The position numbers and the translations under genes were made by a program. Of a stretch of DNA of 64,000 nt, positions 60,180 through 64,000 are shown one piece after another. A model generated the notes under the pieces. It was not told the DNA's origin. It worked only from the letters and a program-made list of their open reading frames with translations, and did no database searches. Source of the DNA: Nelumbo lutea (Eukaryota; Streptophyta; Magnoliopsida; Proteales; Nelumbonaceae); contig JAKGHH010000002.1 in NCBI GenBank assembly GCA_022828595.1, positions 69,288,383 to 69,352,382 on the forward strand. The letters are read 5' to 3'. Every line of letters begins with the position of its first letter. Position 1 is the stretch's first letter.

Positions 60180-60312
60180 ACTGACGGCTGGTTAATGGTA
60201 GGTACTGAGTTGGCACATTTTGAAAGTTTGGGTACTAGATTGGCATGTTTTGAGGTTCGGGGACCAATATGAGATTAGGCCCAAAGTATAGGGTACTAGT
60301 CCACAATTTCCC
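60180..60312. mobile_element. One end of a Mutator-like element (40142 family)
   Basis: The phrases 'ggtactgagttggcacattttgaaagtttgggtact' and 'gggtactagtccacaatttccc' match the right inverted repeat of the element at 40142-41051. I do not find a matching left end, so it is likely a remnant. Confidence 0.55.
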
Positions 60313-61208
60313 ATAATTTTATATAATAATAAATTAATATTAAAATATTAAAGTTTGATTTTTCAATAATTATAGATATGAATAAATTAATTTTCAAACG
60401 TTTATGTAATTTATGAATATTTAATTACTAAAATATCAAAATAAATTTATATTTTATTTATCTTATACATTTAATATTTAGGAAGTTTCCAACTTTGTTA
60501 CGACATCGAAATGGGAGGCAGGGTGACATGGCTAGAGGCTGAGTTAAATGATGTGACACAATGAGGGGCCTAGGTAGGGTGAAGGTAAACTCGTATTGAA
60601 CTCAACTTGTTGTATTTATTTTTTATTATTTAAAAATTAAATTTAAATAGTTTAAATTAATATTTTTTTTACTTTTATTAATTTTAATTTATTTAGTAAA
60701 TTGTTATTCATGTGTAATTTAAGTTATAATAGTATGCTAAGTTTATTACTGTTTAAAACTTTTATCTTGTTAGAATTTTTTATTATAAATTAAGTATGAC
60801 ATTGTTATAATTAATTTTAACAATTATTATTGTTAAAACAAAAAATACTTTATTTTGAATTTTCTATTATGTTAATCATTTTAAATTAAAATTAAATTTT
60901 ATTATAGTATAATATTATTATAATTAATTATTAATTTTATATGACAATATAAAAAATATTATGTATAATTATAATGATTTTTTAATTATTAAATTTTATT
61001 ACTTTTATTATTTGTCTTATTATATTATTTAGTTCATTCTTATTAGTCTTTTAGATAGAGAAATAGAGATAGGGGGTTGGGAAAGAGGCGTTAAAATTAG
61101 GTTGTTTATTGTGAGATTGGTTTGGATATATTTTAGGAGGAAAGTTTAGGTGGGGGAGATGGTTTAGGATAACTTTTTAGAAGAGGAGATGATTTAGTTG
61201 ATTGAGAA

Positions 61209-61214
<6 letters not shown>

Positions 61215-61275
<61 letters not shown>
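61215..61275. repeat. (TG)n(AG)n compound microsatellite
   Basis: About 13 TG units are followed directly by about 17 AG units, within the third unit of the tandem array. The second unit has only a short (AG)n at the corresponding place (about 57160), so the tract expanded after duplication. Confidence 0.8.
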
Positions 61276-61279
<4 letters not shown>

Positions 61280-61772
61280 AGGAATAATATAAGTGGGAAG
61301 GAGAGAGTCTAGTTGGTTGTTTAAAAAATATGAAATAAAAAAACCAAAAAAGAAAAAAAAAAGAAAAAAAGATAGACTTTCCTTGTTTTAGTATATATAA
61401 ATAGATAGATACAAGTTTAAAACAAAAAATATTAACTAGCCTAATACTCTTCACTAAGGTTATTAATGTAGGTAGTCATTAGTTTATTAATTGAACAACT
61501 CACCGGCCAAAACTTTTGTGTAATTCCTATGTGTAGGTACCATTTTGGAAAATAGAGAAAACAGCATGAGAATGGCATTCATCAAACATTTTGCTCTTAG
61601 AAAATAAAGAACTTCTTTCTTCATGGTAAAGGAAGTGGGCTTTCCTTCATTTGAGAAAACTGTGCAACCATTTGGTTTGAACACACAACACTCCATATGG
61701 TGTTTTGCTTTGTGGTGTGGATGTATTGTTGGCAAATTTTTAAGGATATAAAATATTTCAGTCACTTGTTAC

Positions 61773-62715
61773 TAAAGGTGTAAATCGGGTCGTACTACAC
61801 AGCCTGGCACGGCCCAACCTGGCACAACACAACACGACAGCATGTGGGTTGTGCCAAGCCCGACACAATGGTCCCGTGCTAGGCCTAGGGTTTCTGGTCC
61901 ATGGGATGGCACTACTCATCACAGGCTGGCATGGCACGGCATGCGGGCCCATAGCGGGTCGCGCTTGGCCCACCCGATGTTCCCAATGACTAATTTCAAC
62001 TTTTTTGGAAGTTTTTTTACAGAAATACCCCTAATAACTATCAACAGCTAGCTAGATAGGGGGTATTTATGTATTTTGGTTTTTAGGGAGATAAAGAATG
62101 ACACAAATGCCCCCCAACAACTATATAACAGCTAGCATGGGGTGCATTTTGGGTAAAGTGAAATAACTTTACAATGAGCAAAATACTCCTCCCAATAACT
62201 AAAAAACAACTAGTTTCTAGGGTATTTTGGGCAATTGAATTATTTTTAATTCCTATAAATAGTCATATCCTCCACCATTCTCATTATACCAATTAACAAT
62301 TATCTTAATCTCCTCTCTAGTTCTCATACTCTCTCAAGTCTCAATCTCTCAATCTCTCATACATTCTCTGATTCTCCAATTCTCAACTTTATTGAAGTTT
62401 CAACAAGAAGGCAGCTTGCTCAATTGCTCAAGTATCTCAAATAGCAATTTGGGAGGCTTAGACTCTTAGAGTTGAAATGCTTCAACCGTCGAAATCAAGT
62501 TGGGATTTTAAACCAACAATCCGGGTAAGTGCAATTAAATTAATTTTTATTTTTTTTAGAATTTAAAAAATGGCCGGCTCCTCCCAAAACCAATTCCCCT
62601 ATATGTTCAATGTCGATGATATTCAATCGTAGCATGGTAATGTTAGCACCGAAATGGATGCTATTGATATTGACAAAATTTCCACCCCTAGCACTAATAC
62701 TGAAAGAATGGTAGG
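61773..62715 (+). mobile_element. 5' part of a hAT transposon
   Basis: It starts TAAAGGTGTAAATCGGGTCG, followed by a subterminal block rich in ggcacggc / gcccg words, then a TATA-like 'cctataaatag' (62252-62262), a CT-rich leader, an apparent leader intron (gtaagt at about 62525 to ttttag at 62559), and the start of a transposase-like frame at 62570. This order is typical for the 5' end of an autonomous plant hAT element. The rest is absent: after about 62715 the sequence changes. Confidence 0.6.
62570..62715 (+). pseudogene. hAT transposase N-terminal fragment
   Basis: The frame reads MAGSSQNQFPYMFNVDDIQS, then TAG at 62630-62632, then HGNVSTEMDAIDIDKIS and TPSTNTERMV. Acidic, serine/threonine-rich leaders of this kind precede the BED zinc finger in plant hAT transposases, but no BED finger or catalytic region follows here. 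One stop and the truncation make it inactive. Confidence 0.5.
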
Positions 62716-64000
62716 ATCCATCTAATGGACGCCAAGAAGGGTGTGGAATGGACGGCGAATTTCAAAAAAAATTTCCTACCTTCTTCCAACTGAGAATCAT
62801 ATTCCCTAAATTTATAATACATTATTCAATGATCCTACTTGAACCATAAACAAACCAGATCTGAACCAAAAGGAAATAGGAAAAATTATACCTGATCCGG
62901 AGAAATAATATCTCCCAAAGTTGGTGTTCACGCCCAAAGAAGTAACTAAGATCCGCTATTGCTGAAGATGACACAGCTGTGGATGGAACGGAACCAGCAG
63001 GGTGCGTCCTACACACTGGATTCTTCACAAGAACCCTCTAGAAACCTTGAACACCGAATCCTTTTGTCTTTCTTGCAAGACTATTGTCAAGAACTGATTT
63101 CTTGACTTCCTATTGCTGCAAAGATCCAATCTTCCAACAGGGAGTGGCGGCGACTGGAGGAGGAGAACTCCAGGGACGAAGAGGGCAGAACTGTCTCTTC
63201 TCTCTAGAGTCTATGAGAGATCTGATCTCAGATTGCAGGATGTGTTTCTTGCTTATCCAAAACCCCTAGTTCAAAATCTTATATTTCTGCCAGGGTTTTC
63301 TCCTCTTTCTACTTGATTAAGAAACCTCCCAATATTTTGGGAGTTATCCCAATCCAAATCAGTATTTGGAGAGGGCTTAATCTTAATCCTATCTACAGAT
63401 TAAGTTAGTTAACTCCTGATCTTATCAGGAGGTTACCAGATTCAAATCTAATTTGAATTTGGTCTCTTGGAGTGGATAAGGTCAAAGACTCAATCCTTTT
63501 ACTAACATTAATCTCAGATTCGCCCCATGAACTGGTGATCATATTAGCCCAGTTCGAAATGGGCTTTTGGCCCATTAAGTGTTCAGTGTTTAACTAGTTT
63601 CCAATCTGCTGCCCAGTTGGGCTTCTTTGTATGGCGTGGGACCCAAGCATTGATCTACACACCAGCCACATGGGTTCAGCCCAGCCTTCGTTACAAGGCC
63701 CAGCCGAATTCACTGAAAGACTCAATGACCCCCTTGAGCCCATCACATGGACCCTATGGGCCCAACACTTACATTAAGTGGTCCCTGGGCCAAGCCATCT
63801 TATAAAAACCCAGGGACTGTGGGTAGGTGCAAGATTAGCCCATCAGGTATTATCCTAAATGGTTTTACACTTAACCTCTCAGCCCTTAATGATCAAGCAC
63901 TGCCCGACAAGAGAAGACCTCTCTCTCGGCTACAAGGAACACTGCCGCACTCTCTACTCACATGGATCCCAGGAATTAAAACCTTTTACAAATCTTTTGA
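62716..64000. other. Unassigned, possible LTR at the window end
   Basis: This stretch is less AT-rich than average, with repeated 'gcccagt' / 'ttgggc' words and a TATA-like 'cttataaaaaccc' at about 63799-63810 followed by 'cagggactgtggg'. It could be a retrotransposon LTR running off the window, but no second copy or element body is visible. Open frames at 63084-63316 are not recognisable. Confidence 0.35.

Larger units (their letters stand above)
54760..61400. repeat. Three-unit diverged tandem array
   Basis: Three units share 'ctttgttaygacatygaaatg..aggcagggtgacatggctagaggc' and 'aatgaggggcctaggtagggtgaa' (anchors at 54825, 56572 and 60493) preceded by 'aatatcaaaataaat' AT-rich sequence. 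Units one and two also share 'ggctayaggcctacaa', a tRNA-Thr-like copy, and 'gatttgaactcgggttgc'. Unit one is followed by a hAT element at 55819, unit two holds a Mutator-like element and an EF-hand pseudogene segment, and unit three lacks the tRNA part. The units are clearly diverged. Confidence 0.7.

Noticed and set aside
1..64000. CRISPR arrays, riboswitches, bacterial operons or phage genes
   Set aside because: Spliced genes and plant transposons throughout show eukaryotic nuclear DNA; none of the repeat sets has CRISPR spacing.

Overview
This is plant nuclear DNA: AT-rich, gene-poor and dense with transposons. It contains spliced GT-AG genes, plant-type MITEs (Tourist-like, hAT, Mutator), Athila- and Tat-lineage Ty3/gypsy retroelements, and genes found only or typically in plants. 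I cannot name the species.

Three host genes look intact, all on the minus strand. (1) 29371..30080 is a three-exon gene for an 84-residue plant protein; its first intron appears to be GC-AG. (2) 44232..44987 is an intronless 251-residue conserved plant protein resembling DUF7138 proteins. (3) 49191..51986 is a six-exon cohesin acetyltransferase gene (CTF7/ECO1/ESCO type, 364 residues), rebuilt exon by exon with a consistent frame. It has a PIP-box, a C2H2 zinc finger and an acetyltransferase end, and an E2F-type site and a telo-box lie upstream.

Layout: 1-8300 holds short DNA transposons in unassigned AT-rich DNA. 8304-14995 is a minus-strand Athila-like complex in which one LTR (about 12358-14464) seems to be shared by two elements in tandem. 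15304-17000 has a CACTA terminus and a truncated hAT-type element. 18541-28234 is a nearly complete but dead Tat-lineage gypsy element with gag, pol and an antisense ORF carrying a 'putative gypsy type transposon' domain. 28235-35270 holds gene 1 and MITEs. 35271-37102 is a hAT-type element with an internal minisatellite. 40142-42947 has a nested Mutator/hAT pair and a large hAT. 44232-52450 holds genes 2 and 3 and more hAT MITEs. 53368-54223 is a cluster of small related MITEs. 54760-61400 is a three-copy diverged tandem array with decayed tRNA-Thr copies, hit separately by a hAT element, by a Pack-MULE carrying an auxin response factor fragment, and by a segment holding a broken EF-hand gene. 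61773-62715 is the 5' end of an autonomous-type hAT element. The last 1.3 kb may be an LTR and is unassigned.

The three host genes are functionally unrelated. Most of the interest lies in how the transposons are built, nested and decayed: CHG/CpG-type stop codons, gene capture, a junction duplicated after insertion, and LTR sharing.
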